Assembly (NCBI GenBank): GCA_001414345.1
Contig: LLCB01000020.1
Location: 248,001 to 312,000 of the forward strand
Length of the DNA stretch: 64,000 bases
Origin: Hymenoscyphus infarciens
Taxonomy: Eukaryota; Ascomycota; Leotiomycetes; Helotiales; Helotiaceae
Direction: 5' to 3'
Shown piece after piece: positions 22,746 through 34,444 of this stretch. The stretch's first letter is position 1; the number at the start of each line of letters is the position of its first letter. The notes beneath the pieces are model-generated. The model was not told where the DNA came from. It saw only the letters and a list, made by a program, of their open reading frames with translations, and did not search any database. A program made the translations under genes and the position numbers.

Positions 22746-24796
22746 CTAAGCAGCTAGATGATCATGGCATTTCTTGACCGGCTCAACAACCCTCGCAAAC
22801 ATATCTTCCCGCCATTGATCTTGCTTTTCTCCCGCACCTGTACTGCTTCCAGGAACATGGTGGAGACACCAATCAACAGCACTTTTGTATTCTGGCCCAG
22901 CTTCTCCTCCCAGGTCTTGGGAACACCACGCTGTAGCAACTCCGTAATTGACGAGTTGAAGAGACTTCTCGTCAGTTGGGTTGAGGAGTTTCCAGTGTGG
23001 ATGTTCTTCAATTGCTTTGCCGAAGCAAAGTTCAAGGAGCATGATCCCGAGACAGTGTATGCTATCGCGGAATTCATTTGTACTCGTGCAAGGTATATTC
23101 ATTGCAATATAGTTCTTCTTTTCTTGAAGTTGATCGGAGAGCGCTCGAGAGATGTATGGTTGAGAGGTTCGGACTTTGGTTGGATCTTCTTGGTCGTAGA
23201 AGAAGAATATGTCTTTCTTGCTCCATTTGGATGTCAACCAAGGTGTGGGGTGGAGCTGTATATATGATGATGTGAGAATCAGCGCGATTTGGAATCGTTC
23301 TTGGCGTGTAAGGCGGATTTCTGAGGAGTTGCCGAGTAGACTCCTAAGGGTGACCTGCTTTTGAGGATCTTTGTTTGCTTCGCAAAGTGGTGTGACGATA
23401 AATTTGTTGGATTCTCCTTCTAAACAGCCATACTGAACGAGGTCGGTGGAGCAGCTAGCGATTTTCTCGCACAAATTTGTGATTTGGGGGTTTGCGCATG
23501 GTTCTGCTCTGGGAATGTCTTCTTGAGGAGGGTCTGGCTCCACGAAAGCCACCTTGGTTTTGGCTGGATGGCAGCTTTCAACCTCGCAAACGACGGTTTG
23601 GCCGGGAAAGATTCCGTTTTTTGTACTCATCATGATGGATCTGGTAGTTTTGGATCTAAATTTGAAGATGTCTCGAGGTCTGAAAGGGCTGTCAGGTTGA
23701 GGAGCACTGGCATGTCTACTCAAAGGGCTCGAAAGGGTGGTCGAGGCGGCTCCGTGTCCATTTGATGATATCGGCGCTGGCACCTTGATTGTAGTTATTG
23801 CTGGTACTGGTGGTTCTTCAAGCAGTTCGATTTTTGTAGCCTGCCACGTCCAAGGTTGACGCTTTTCGATCAATTGGGCTTGGAACCAAAAGATCACTCG
23901 AAAGCTGATTGTCGAAGCAGCTCTGTGCTCCAATAAGAGATTGGCATGATGATGTTGTCGACATCCGCAAGACCATGCCTTCAACAAAAGGTTGTAAAGC
24001 ACATCTCCATGATTCCAGAATCTCCACAATCGTTTGTCGATGGTGTTGGACTTTAGGGCTCGAGCGCGGCTCAGTTCACCAACCCGATCTGACGATCCTA
24101 GGATTTGGCCCAATCGGCCATTGTATGTTTCGAAATCTTTAAAGAGGTCTGCTCTTGAAGTTTTGTCAAGTGTAGACCACTTAAGTCTCTGTATTTGCCA
24201 GTTTATAGTTTCTCTTCCAAAGTCGGTCACGTGGGTCCGCGCTCCCCTTTCAGAAGCTTTGGGTTCCTGGAAAGTTACGTTAGTTCATGGTCATTCGTAC
24301 CCGAACTTCCTTCTTCTCTGACGATGGTATATGCAAGGTATTAATTTCAAGATTAAAATGAAAGTGGTTGGTGTCAACATACGAAATTCCCTGCGACACG
24401 CTTTTGAAGCTCTGCCTTGTTCATTCCCATCGCTACATGGAGCCTTTCCACGGTTTCCTTCATCATACCAATGGTATCTAGATAAGAATCATATCTCTTA
24501 GGCATTCTTTCCCTCAAAGAATCTTCGAGGCTGGATTCCGACCAACAAGGACCGCCAATATCAGCCAGCAACTCCTCCAACTTGTCATCGTCCGCAATCA
24601 CCGGAAGAAGCAATTCCAGCAAGTTGCTCTCGAACTCATCGTTGTAAAACTTGAGATCGCGAACACATTTTCGGTACTCGGTCCTGATTTTCCACCACGT
24701 CTTCAGGACTGCAGCCGTGTCCTGATAATGCTCCAGAATAGAAATGGCCAATGGAAGTGATGCCAGAACAAACCCGGCCGCTTCGACTCCGCTCAT
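22746..24796 (-). CDS. HeLo-like N-terminal domain / DUF7580-type fungal protein
   Basis: Member of a large, lineage-expanded family of Pezizomycotina proteins of unknown biochemical function. Exons 24796-24383 and 24266-22746 give 644 aa; the splice joins VAGNF to EPKASERG. The helical N-terminus opens MSGVEAAGFVLASLPLAISI and continues KTWWKIRTEYRKCVRDLKF, the pattern of HeLo-like/prion-inhibition-type domains that start many fungal NLR and signalling proteins. A Ser/Pro-rich linker sits at about 300-350. The C-terminal DUF7580-like region has RFQIALILTSSYIQLHPTPW, KKDIFFFYDQ, DSIHCLGIMLLELCFGKAIE, and WCLHHVPGSS. It resembles the C-lobe of a protein kinase without its catalytic motifs. It is divergent from the large RING gene across 430 bp. 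Family call is from pattern memory; a role in signalling or incompatibility is inference. Confidence 0.75.
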
Positions 24797-25226
24797 ATTG
24801 ATCCTATCGTTTGGCCCGAGAACATACTCGATGTCTTGAATCTTGATAAAGAGGATGCCGTTATACTGGTGTCGTCTTCCAAAAAGGCTCGTTCAGGATT
24901 TGCATGGATTAGCCGCGGGGTTGCGTGTGGCACAACGAAGCGCCATGCAGATTTCGACAGCCTCACGCAGAGTTTGACCTGACCTTATCACGGAGATGGC
25001 TCATTGCTTTGTAAATAACAGGACTGAAGCTCCGTCGGGCCTTCTAGCTCCATCATTTCTTTCCGGTCTGATATTTATACGGACGGTGCCATTACGGCCC
25101 CCTTCCCATCTCATCTACTAGATAGAACCAGAACGGCCACCACCTGACACAGGCGACAGTTCATTTATCTCCGGTGCTTCATGAGCTCTAGGTATCTAGT
25201 TTCCGTGTTCCTCTCCATCTCGCAAT
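24797..25226. promoter_or_regulatory. Shared divergent promoter region, 430 bp
   Basis: The two start codons face away from each other with only 430 bp between them. The interval has no open frame, and includes CATCTCATCTACTAG and TATTTATAC near 25,070-25,115. The short shared spacer makes co-regulation of the HeLo-like/DUF7580 gene and the RING gene plausible, but no defined operator can be named. Confidence 0.5.
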
Positions 25227-28200
25227 ATGGCGCCCTCGCTGGATCCAAACTCGCCTGTAGCAGTAGGAGCACGAAGCTGCATGGAACTCCTCGAGAGTTT
25301 GGTCACGCTTTCAGGTGATAGTGATGTCGTTCCTAAGGCAGATGCTGTGGACGTACTCGGCAGATTCAAGCTCTGGGCTGGGAATATGGGCGCACTCCAT
25401 TCATTTACAGTCAAAACGTCACTGGACTTCAGACTGCGGGAGAATCCAAAGGTTTCCAATCGCATTACAGAGCTGCTCGAAGAACTCAATGAGTGTGTCG
25501 TAGTTGGTAAGCAAACACCTATTAAAGACCCATAGATCACAACGTTGTTTTGGACTTCATAGTACTAATTCTAGACAGCTTGCTCAATTGCTTCAAACGA
25601 AAGAGAAAATCGTACAGGAGCAGTAGAGTCTCAAGATGGAAGCGAACACGAAGAAGGCGAAGATGAGGAAGAAATGTCAGAGATTGAAGAAATCTTCAAA
25701 TCAATCATCGATATCATCGTCAATCTGTTCAGATTCTCCGCCATCATTCGTGACAATTCCAAAAGAGATCGATACGCGAAGGCTGAAGCAGCAGCCGCCC
25801 TCAGACATCCTCTGGACGACAATTTCGACATCGGGCATGTGAGACACAAGTTTCCGGCTTTGCAATCCAAGGGAAGAGATTGGTTGGCAATCAGGTTGGG
25901 TAAAGCCATCACCCAAAGACGGAAGTACCTATGGTACTGTCGCGAGCATCACCAAAAAACCCAAACGGGTTCACAGCCAGCTATACCAACTATCCAAGAG
26001 TCTAACATACCGGCACCATCTAGGACTCTTGGTTTGGACAATCGTACCCTATTTTCAAAGCCTATAAGTACTCTCGCTCCAACCCAGGCGTCAACCCTCC
26101 TCTTAACAACGGAAATCGCCCCAGAGCCCGAGCCCGAAGAAGACACTCAATCTCAAACTTCTTACGCAACATCAGTTGGTCAGGACGAAGAAGGTATTAA
26201 ACTCCAAGTTTTGCCATTGGAAACAGTCTCAAATGGCCTTCCAAATTTTGAATGTCCCTATTGCTGGCAAATTCAGACTATCAAGACTCAAAAATCATGG
26301 AAGTGAGTATTTCATGAAGCGTTGAGTAGCCAAATTCTAAATATGTTTTCAGAAAACACGTCCTATCAGACCTGAAATCTTACGTCTGCACCTTCAAGGA
26401 TTGCGATCTCACCATGTTCCCCGACCACCATACCTGGTTCCTACACGAGTTGAAGGACCACAGAAAGAAGTGGAAATGCCACTTTTGCACCGAGGCCAAA
26501 GTCTTCCTCTCTTCGGGAAAATACACAAGTCACTTGAAGCACCAACACTCTCTGTCCTTTATCAAGGAGCAACTACCCACGATTCTCGAAATAAGTCAAA
26601 AGTCTTTGGGAGATAAATTACCGCCCGACTGTCCCTTTTGCGAAGACTGGGAAAGCAAACTGAGGAAAATCAACCCACATATCGATCCTTCCGAAGAATT
26701 TTTCGTAACTCCGAGCCAGTTCAAACATCATGTTGGAGCACACATGGAACAGTTGACCTTATTTGCAATTCCCCGTGCCCACGGCGACGACAGAGATCTG
26801 GATTCCGCCAAATCTGAGGGGCACTCGATCAATAGTCTCCAAAATTTGGGAAACTTGAGTTCCAGGGCTTTGTCGAGCAATGGTCCCAGTTCATTTGCTG
26901 GTAGTGTTCAGTCGAAAAAAAGCGACAATGTATCAGTGGTCGATAGCGAGAAGCCATCGCCTGGCCCCATTTCCCCTTTGTAAGTAATCTTCCCTACTTA
27001 AGTAGAAAGTTATAATCTGACATCTCCATTAGACCAAGCTATGGTGAGTTCGCGTCAACCGCGAATAAGATCCCACCTGCAAATGAGAACCTGAGAGCGA
27101 CAACAACAATTCGTGGAAGATCTTACGATATCACCGGCCTTAAACTCGATCCCGAGTTTCTGGACTTGTTACCAGAGAAATTTCGTGAGAATGTCATCTT
27201 AGCAGCAGTTGAAGAAAGACACGCAGCTGGTATATACGATTATGACCATCTCAAAACTGATTTGGAGGCAGATTTACGTCGTTACTATGAGGAAATTACT
27301 AAATGTACAGAGGCATTGACTTCGTATCAAATTTGGACAATTAGATCAAGAGCAAATGTCCTTGCTGGGAGAAGTTTTAGAGTGACAACCAAGGAACACA
27401 TTGCACAACTCAACGTGGATGGTCGATTGTCATTAGACCAAAAATTAGCCATTGTACAAAAAGTCATTCCTTCATTCTCACTAGATGATTTCTTGCCTTC
27501 AGATTCTCGAGGAGAGTTTGCGGCTTCAATTCTGGAAATAGGGCTTGACGAAGAGTTCGAAACAGTGGATCATCACTTGCATTTGCCGATTACAGTGTAT
27601 GTGAAGCAGTCTCCTTTGCCAGAATTGGGTCTTCCGAGGCTTCGAAAATTGATGGAGAGAGAAGAACAAAAGCCCAAGAGGTTACTCAAGAACTTCACCT
27701 TCCAGGGGGAAAAAATGACGACCGATGAGGGATATAGAGTTGCTTTGGAGGAGCCACCAGGAACAGAACCACCGAGTTCTGAACATAGAGCGAGGGTTGA
27801 ATCCGCGCCGTCATCTCCTAGGAGCTCATCCTCTCGTATTGACCAGCAACCAATACTTCTGGAAAACGAATCAAGTCCTCATGTCGAAGACAGAGCTTTG
27901 CTTGAGACCGCTCTGGCATCTACACAGTCTGAAGAACGAGTTTTAGCACAAGATGAAGCCTATTTTCCTTGTGAATTCAGCTTCCTGGGTTGTAACGAAA
28001 CCACAAGCACACATTTTTTCCAAGATGACATGTTTGAAGAATGTGTTGCTAAATGGGCACTGCATTGTTCCTCGCATTTCAGGCCTTTACCTCCTCCCTT
28101 GATAATTGGATGTCCTTTCTGCGACCAGGTATTCGACACGAGCTCTAAACCTACTAATGTTCATTTCAATCTTCGGGAACGAATACGACATATGTTTAGT

Positions 28201-30894
28201 ATGCACTACATGAATAATTTGATGCAAGGGAGAGAGCTTTTGGATCCTCATGTCCTTAAATGTTTGTGGAAAAGAGGTGTTCTCGACACTGAGAAGTATA
28301 CAGATCTTCGTCGGCAGGCAGATATGAGAATAATTATTGTACCACACGATGTAGCAGAAGTTTCACGCCGAGGTTCACAAGATTCAAGCCGAGACAATGA
28401 AAGAGTTGATTCTGAGCAATCATCTCCTCGAAGCTCGTCATCTTATATCAGCCATGAATCAGGGTTGCCTAATGACCAATCGAGGTTCCAACATGATATG
28501 CCGGCCAGTTCGTTGAAATCTCTTGGAAAGGCTGCGCAAGAAGTTGGTTTCGGCAATAAGGGTCTGGGTCAACGGTCTATGGATAGCTCGTCGGCACAAG
28601 GTGCTATAGACTATAGAGATAAGCTTACAACATATGCCGTATTTTCGGTGCGCAAAACTCCCCCGTCGAACACAGAAGAAGACACAACCTGGGCTAGAGC
28701 CACCATAGTCAAAGAACGACTCGAGAAAGAGGAAATTGTTAAGCAAATCAGAAAGATAGGCGAGCAGAACAGAAGATCGACAGCGGAGCAAATGTCGGCC
28801 CTCGCGAATGGACGAGTCAACGAGGTGTTAGATGAGTTACTGTCTAATGAGCGCGATCTAGGCAATTTTGCTTGGGAACTGGTTTGCCTAGACTTGAAGC
28901 AGCGTAAGATTAGAAGGGGAAAACAAACAACGGGACTACCAAAGACCAACATTGAGACGACTCTAATTACTGTTTACTTCAAAAGAGCGCCGTTACCACA
29001 CGTAGACTGCAAGAACCTATGCGAAGATCTTGACAGGTATTGTTCATGCTTGTACGAACTTGAACCTTGCTGACTACCTCTAGAACTTGGAATAATCTGC
29101 CGTTGGCTTCAGGCACTGGAGACAAGCAGGAAAGCCAAAATCAAAGCCTAACCCCACCGATGGGCTTGAGGGGATCGAACGAACCAGAGGCTTTAAGCGA
29201 GGAAATAGTTCGGGTTCACGAATTACTTCCTCAAGTTACGTGGAAGCATGTGAATGCAGAAGAGAACGTGGTCAAAGTCTCTCTGAGGGGTCCTTGGGGT
29301 GAAAACGACCGGGAGATCTATATCAACGTCACTATGGTGTTCCCGCTTAGCTACCCACAAACCACGTCACCTACTACCTTTACGATAGCAAAGAATCAAT
29401 CAATCCCAAACGAAACCTTTCACAGACTTAACAGCGAGATGCGCCAAATTGCCTCGATTTATACGTCGCATCAACAGGGCTGTCTAGAACCTACCCTCCG
29501 CTATCTTTCGGGGGATATGGGATTTGAACAAGCCACCACTTTTCGGGATGGTGCAAAAGACGGTATCAGTTTAGGTGATGTTGGAAAAACATTCGCTTTG
29601 GAAAAATCTCCAGCTGAAACACACGAGGAATTTCCCCATGTGTCTAAATCTGACCTAGGTAAATAGTTTTCACCCGAATTTCACAAGTAAATCTAAGATA
29701 ATCTCACATAGGTATCCGCCGCTTCCCAGGCCAAACTCTTACTATTGGTTCATGGGAATTTGTATCTGAGAAAGACACGGATCTCACTTTCTATTACTCC
29801 ACGGAGAAGGCGATAATGGGATACCACCTCAACAACGAAAACGATGACTGCAAAATCGAATTCACATTCTCCTCTATCAAACAAGCCCACTCTTCTTATG
29901 AAGACTCGGATTGGCAAGGGGAAAAGCCTGTCAATTTTGCTCCTCCTCCTCCTCTTGTGGTTGAACTTTACCAGTCACCCTATTTCTTCATTAATGACGT
30001 CCGATGTGATGATTTCACGGTAGACCAACAGGCATCCAAAAGTCTGGTACATTCTCTCAGAGGAAATCTAAGAGTTTTTAGTCAATTGTTGACTTCCAAA
30101 TTCCCTATAACAGATCATCACAGGCCTCTCGACAAGCAGATCCTGGCATCGGGAGACGAAGCGCAAGTCAGCAACGATGAGCTCCCAAAGCGAGCTACGA
30201 TATTGAACAATCCAGAAGAAGCCAGTGTTAAGAATCATAAGAAAGTACAAGGGCAATACATAATCGAGGATGAGGTTTTTGCGAAAAGGGATGGTGTAGT
30301 TTCGAAGCAAGACGTTATGTTTAAAGCCATCAAAAGTGCGGATGCAGATTCAGATGAAGTGGAGAACCGAAGAGCGGCTTTCCTGGAAACTAGAGATACA
30401 GGGACACTTGAAATTACTTGTCCTGTAAGTTTCCCCAATTAATTATCCAGAGAGGCTATTTCTAGAAACAAACATATCCATCGTATAGCAAGTACTAACC
30501 AGAGTGTAACTAGCTATGCACCGAACTTCTTTACAACCCTCAAACTCTCCTTTACTGCGGACACACATTTTGCGATCCCTGTATTTCACAATATCACCAA
30601 TTGCAGAACAAATACAGAAAACACAATCCCACTCAAAGATTGAGCTGCCCGTTATGCAAAACGGTTGTTCGGGAAACGAAATCCGATGCTGTCATGAAGA
30701 AGCGCCTGGAGGAGTATCTAGCTGCCAATCTGAATGAAGCGGATACCAAAATGTACAAACAAAAAGTAAATGGGAATTATGTCCTCGAAGAGATGTCGTT
30801 TTTGAGAACAGATATGGGATTTTGGGATGGGAAATTTCAATGGCTGGCTCCAGAACGACGAAAGAAAGTACCGATTCAAGAACGGGACAACTAG
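25227..30894 (+). CDS. Giant multi-zinc-finger, UBM-like, RWD-like and RING protein; probable E3 ubiquitin ligase
   Basis: Seven exons keep one frame: 25227-25506, 25579-26302, 26353-26979, 27033-29036, 29084-29658, 29712-30424, 30514-30894, giving 1767 aa. In order: an acidic, helical N-terminus; an AcuF-type fungal C2H2 cassette (FECPYCW, YVCTFKDC, WKCHFC, CPFC, ending HVGAHMEQLTLFAIP); a D-P-E-F-L-D-L-L-P-E-K-F-R stretch like the ubiquitin-binding UBM motif; a second Cys/His finger region (FPCEFSFLGC, IGCPFCDQVF, RIRHMFSMH); an RWD-like segment (VTWKHVNAEENVVKVSLRGP to GCLEPTLRYLSGD) like that of WDR59/Mtc5; an unassigned beta-rich part; and a C3HC4 RING (ITCPLCTE, YCGHTFCDPC, SCPLCK). RING plus UBM plus RWD argue for ubiquitin ligation. 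Substrate unknown. The ATG at 25227 is the first in a good context. A single mis-spliced exon cannot be excluded. Confidence 0.72.
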
Positions 30895-32762
30895 AAGGCG
30901 CTGAGCCCCGGGAGTTAAAGTCGAAGGGCAAACTACCAGAAAGAACTATATACGAGGAGATCCAAGAGGATGAACTCCTTGCCCTAGCTGCAGTTTACGG
31001 GGAAGATTTCCGCAGGATAGAGACAGGCCCATGGGCCCAGGGCCCGGCTTTTGAGATCAAAATCAGGTCATCTTGCGAACCTGAGACTTCAGTAACCCTA
31101 GACGTGGGATTCACGCCGAACTATCCAAAAGATCCGCCATTGTTAATATTGAGGTGGGGTGAAAACAACCCTGACAATATGCGCCTCAAGCTCTCGCAGA
31201 TCATTGAAACCAACCCTAAAGAACTGGCAGGTGGTGAGCAAGCTATGATTATGGATATCGTGAACGCTTGTCGAGAGGTTCTTGAAAATGAAGTTCAAGC
31301 ACACGTTGCTAACATACAATCCTCGGACAAAGAAGATGAGGAAATTTATACATTAATGGATGGCTGTAAGTGATCTTCAAAAAGCCCCCCAAAAAACCTT
31401 CGCACTCGCTGATAGACATAAAAGGGACCAAAAGTGTTAGAAAACGACCCCGGATACCAAAGGCGGAGACAATGGCTTGCCGATTCCGGGAAACCACTAG
31501 CCAGAGCAGTCAGATTCGCGGTTGCGGAAAAGATTCCGATGGAGAATAATTGGCAAGAATTTCGAGAACATCTGCTCAGCTCCTGTCCAAATTCAACGAC
31601 TTTGATGCTAGATGAAAGCCGTGATTGCATGATTGACCTCTACACCAAATATACCAAGGCACAGAAGTCTCAATCCTCCTCTTCCCGCTCTCCGGACAGG
31701 GAAAGCGATCAGGAGGTTGGCGAAAAGATCGTGGCTTCTCCCCAACCCCAGTTGGGACGATACAGTACCGACCCTAATATTACCATCGTCTCCGTTGGGG
31801 GACTTCCTAGAAATGTCACCAAAGAAGTGCTCCACTCCCATTTCAATGACTTTGGCGAAATTACCTCTATTTCTAATAGTGAGGGGGGAAGCTCCGCTTA
31901 CATTGAATTTGCTGAGCACAATGCAGCTGTGACAGCTGTCAAAGAAATGCAGGGTCGGAAAATTGGAAATTCCCAGGTCCGTCTTGACTTTGTAGAAGAG
32001 GCATGGGAATTATCCGCAGAGTACAAGGAAGAAGTGCCAGTGATTCCAAATAGGTGCAGGTATGTCGGGTTGAGACATGAAACAGATTTTCCTTTTACTA
32101 ATCTTTGCTAGTTTCTGTTATCAGGATGAGGACAAAGATCCTAGCGAGGAGTTCGAGACATTCATGGCCTGCGGTGTTTGTGGCGATAATGGTTAGTTAA
32201 ACGGCGGGCTCATTCAATATTACAATACTAATTGAAACTTAGCTCACCAGCAAGGCGCTCGCAACGCTGGAGCACTGGTACCAGGAGATAGTCAGTCGTC
32301 CCATATTGCACACGTCGCGAAATTCTTGCTAACTTTAATGTAGATCCAGAAAAGTGGTATTGTGCGAGCTGTGTTATGAATAAACTCGTACCTGAACCGA
32401 CTATTCCGGAGACCAAAGACTGCCCCTCTAGAGATCGACTTGTTGGAGATCTGCTTCCTTCGCGAAGTGGAAACATCAAACCAGAATCTCAGTCGGTCTT
32501 GAAACAGCTAGTGTTACCCGAAGATTCCTTGGACAAGAGGAGCCCAGAAGCAAGTGGGGGCGAACAAGATTCTAGTTTTCGAGATAAAGCACCTCTTGGA
32601 TCACAGAAGAGCCAAGAACCGCAAGTCCTCTCTTCGCCAATAGGTGAACACAATCGACTGGACCACGGCGAACTTCTTATGTGTGGGCACAACGGCTGTG
32701 GCAAGTTTTACACAAACCCAGAGGAGGAGTGTCTCTATCACCCTGGTACACTACCCCCCTAG
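30840..32762 (+). CDS. RWD (Gcn2-like), RRM and PHD-like protein, truncated in a CHORD-like domain; possibly a decaying gene
   Basis: Proposed exons: 30840-31365, 31435-32059, 32112-32191, 32243-32290, 32344-32762. The start overlaps the RING gene's last 55 bases in another frame. An RWD domain close to that of Gcn2 comes first (EEIQEDELLALAAVYGED, then PNYPKDPPLLIL). It is followed by a helical segment, an RRM (ITIVSVGGLPRNVTKEVL with HFNDFGEI) and a PHD-like finger assembled over three introns (CSFC, ACGVCGDNAH, WYCASC). The end is MCGHNGCGKFYTNPEE with CLYHPG, the first half of a CHORD-type zinc domain. The second exon has only a weak acceptor (CAAAAG), and the PHD finger has HQQG where HxxC is expected. 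It may be the 3' half of the RING gene split by a frameshift, a separate gene, or a pseudogene. Confidence 0.5.
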
Positions 32763-32900
32763 TCGATGGTACTAGGTTGGGATTGCTGTGATAGTACAGT
32801 CCAAGAATTGCATGAACTCGACTTGATCCCGCCTTGTACGACTGGGAAACATGCATGCTACAGCAGAAGGAATCCGCCAACAGATGAAGCAAAAACAAGG
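32763..32900 (+). pseudogene. Separated second half of the CHORD-like domain
   Basis: Directly after the TAG stop at 32760-32762, the same frame continues SMVLGWDCCDSTVQE and then PPCTTGKHACYSR. These supply the G-W-x-C-C and C-x3-K-H parts that a CHORD-type domain needs after YHPG. No intron of usable size can remove the stop. This stretch is therefore read as coding sequence cut off by a nonsense change, followed by a likely donor (AAG/GTATGA) at about 32,900. Confidence 0.55.
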
Positions 32901-34444
32901 TATGAAAAATGTGGCTGAAGACAGTGATTCAGTGAGTATTAGGGGCTTGGTTCCATAAGTTAGCCTTGTTTCTGGGGGGGGGGGCGGTCAAACATGCCCT
33001 CAGGGAGAGAAAATTCCGAATTACTCCCAACCCAGAACAACTTTATGCATTACGAAAATGTCCGAGTGAGAACCAGCGCTATAACTTGGGGCTCAACTTT
33101 CCCAAAGGAGTCTTACCTTTTCCCTTCCAGGGCCCGACGACTTCATAGCGCCGCACCCGAAGAATTTGAAGAAAAAGCCCGAGAACGGGCACAAGAGGAG
33201 CGTGATAGCCACAGCAAAACGAGCCACTGGGCTTAGTTGACATCTTCGGGAACTTGAATACTTCCTGTACCTAAGGTGGGAGGATTTTGGAGAGAGAAAA
33301 CCCAGGAAGAGTACGAATCCGGGGCTTTGCTTTGCGTCTCAGAAATTCCAGGACAATTATATTTCTTCTCCAAGAGAGTCAAAGAGAATCCCGATTAAAA
33401 TCCTAGATTCTTCCAAATGTTCTCAAGAAAATACACATACTTGTCCTAGAATTTCCAAAACAGAACTAGCGAGAGAAAGGTCCCTGTACCCAGAGGGAAA
33501 AAGCCCGTCTCTCCTAGAGGTGGGCATGAGGATTGCTTGAGATTTTCCGTCTATACAGTGAGGACTTCAAATATACCCCAGCCTGAGGATTCAGTGTTCC
33601 AGCGATACAGCTGTACTCAATTCCTCGTCTCTTATCCCCCCTTAGTGCTATAGCTAAGTAACAAATAGTCGACTCGTGAAACTAAGAATTTAAGAAATAA
33701 ATTTCAACTCCTAGAATTCTACTTTGTCATCATTCTGCCTTTTGATACTATCAAACGCTTCTCAATATTGACTGTCTTTATCCCAAGAGCTATACTTCAA
33801 TTTAAATATTGAAATGGTTACGATATCCTTTCTCTACCTCAACAAACGCTACCTCGCTTAACCTCTAACCGGGCAAAATGAAAAAAAAGGGGGTGCGAAA
33901 TCTCTCAAATCAGAGACTGATAGGCGAAAACTCCAATAGCCCGTCTGAGTCGTCTACTCACCCATTGCTATCCCAAATAAATCTCTTCACTCTTAGAGTA
34001 AACCACCAACATCTCGGTTCCCCCTTAAAGCGAGTCGGTAGTTCCTATTTATTTCAACTCAGTTCGTTGTACTAAAACTCAATGATTGTAAGATTTTCAG
34101 ATCATCTAAACCCATATTATGTTTCTAAACCCCGCTCTACTAATCTCATCTCGTCTCGTCTCATCTATTCAAACATATATGCAAATGCCAACCTTCCCAC
34201 ACCCATCCATGCATTTCCTCCAGCCCACCCAACTACCCCACCCCTTTTTTGCCCCATATCTACACAACCAAAAAGAAAAAGAAGATTTTTTAAGACCGAG
34301 ATCTTACAACGAGAAAAATACTCCGTTGCCCATGCAAAAGCCCACCCATGTAAATATGCAAATGCACCCATCAACCCTCACCTCTCTTTTAGAAAAAGAA
34401 GACTTCGAGCGGAAATAAAAAAATCTTCATCCCCACCCCGACAC
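32901..34444. other. Intergenic or decayed gene tail, then 3' flank of the Ubp gene
   Basis: Two short frames (32,966-33,148 and 32,994-33,236) overlap around a G-run at 32,974-32,983 and may be the remains of a last exon. Their sequence is not recognised. From about 33,240 to 34,080 nothing coding is visible. From 34,080 the CCCAC- and AAAAGAAAAAG-rich DNA is the probable 3' UTR of the minus-strand deubiquitinase. Confidence 0.45.

Noticed and set aside
30765..30894. An intron joining the RING exon to the Gcn2-like RWD frame
   Set aside because: A GTAAAT...CTAG pair exists, but the phases do not match; the other pair (GTACCG...CTAG) is only 27 nt, too short for a fungal intron.
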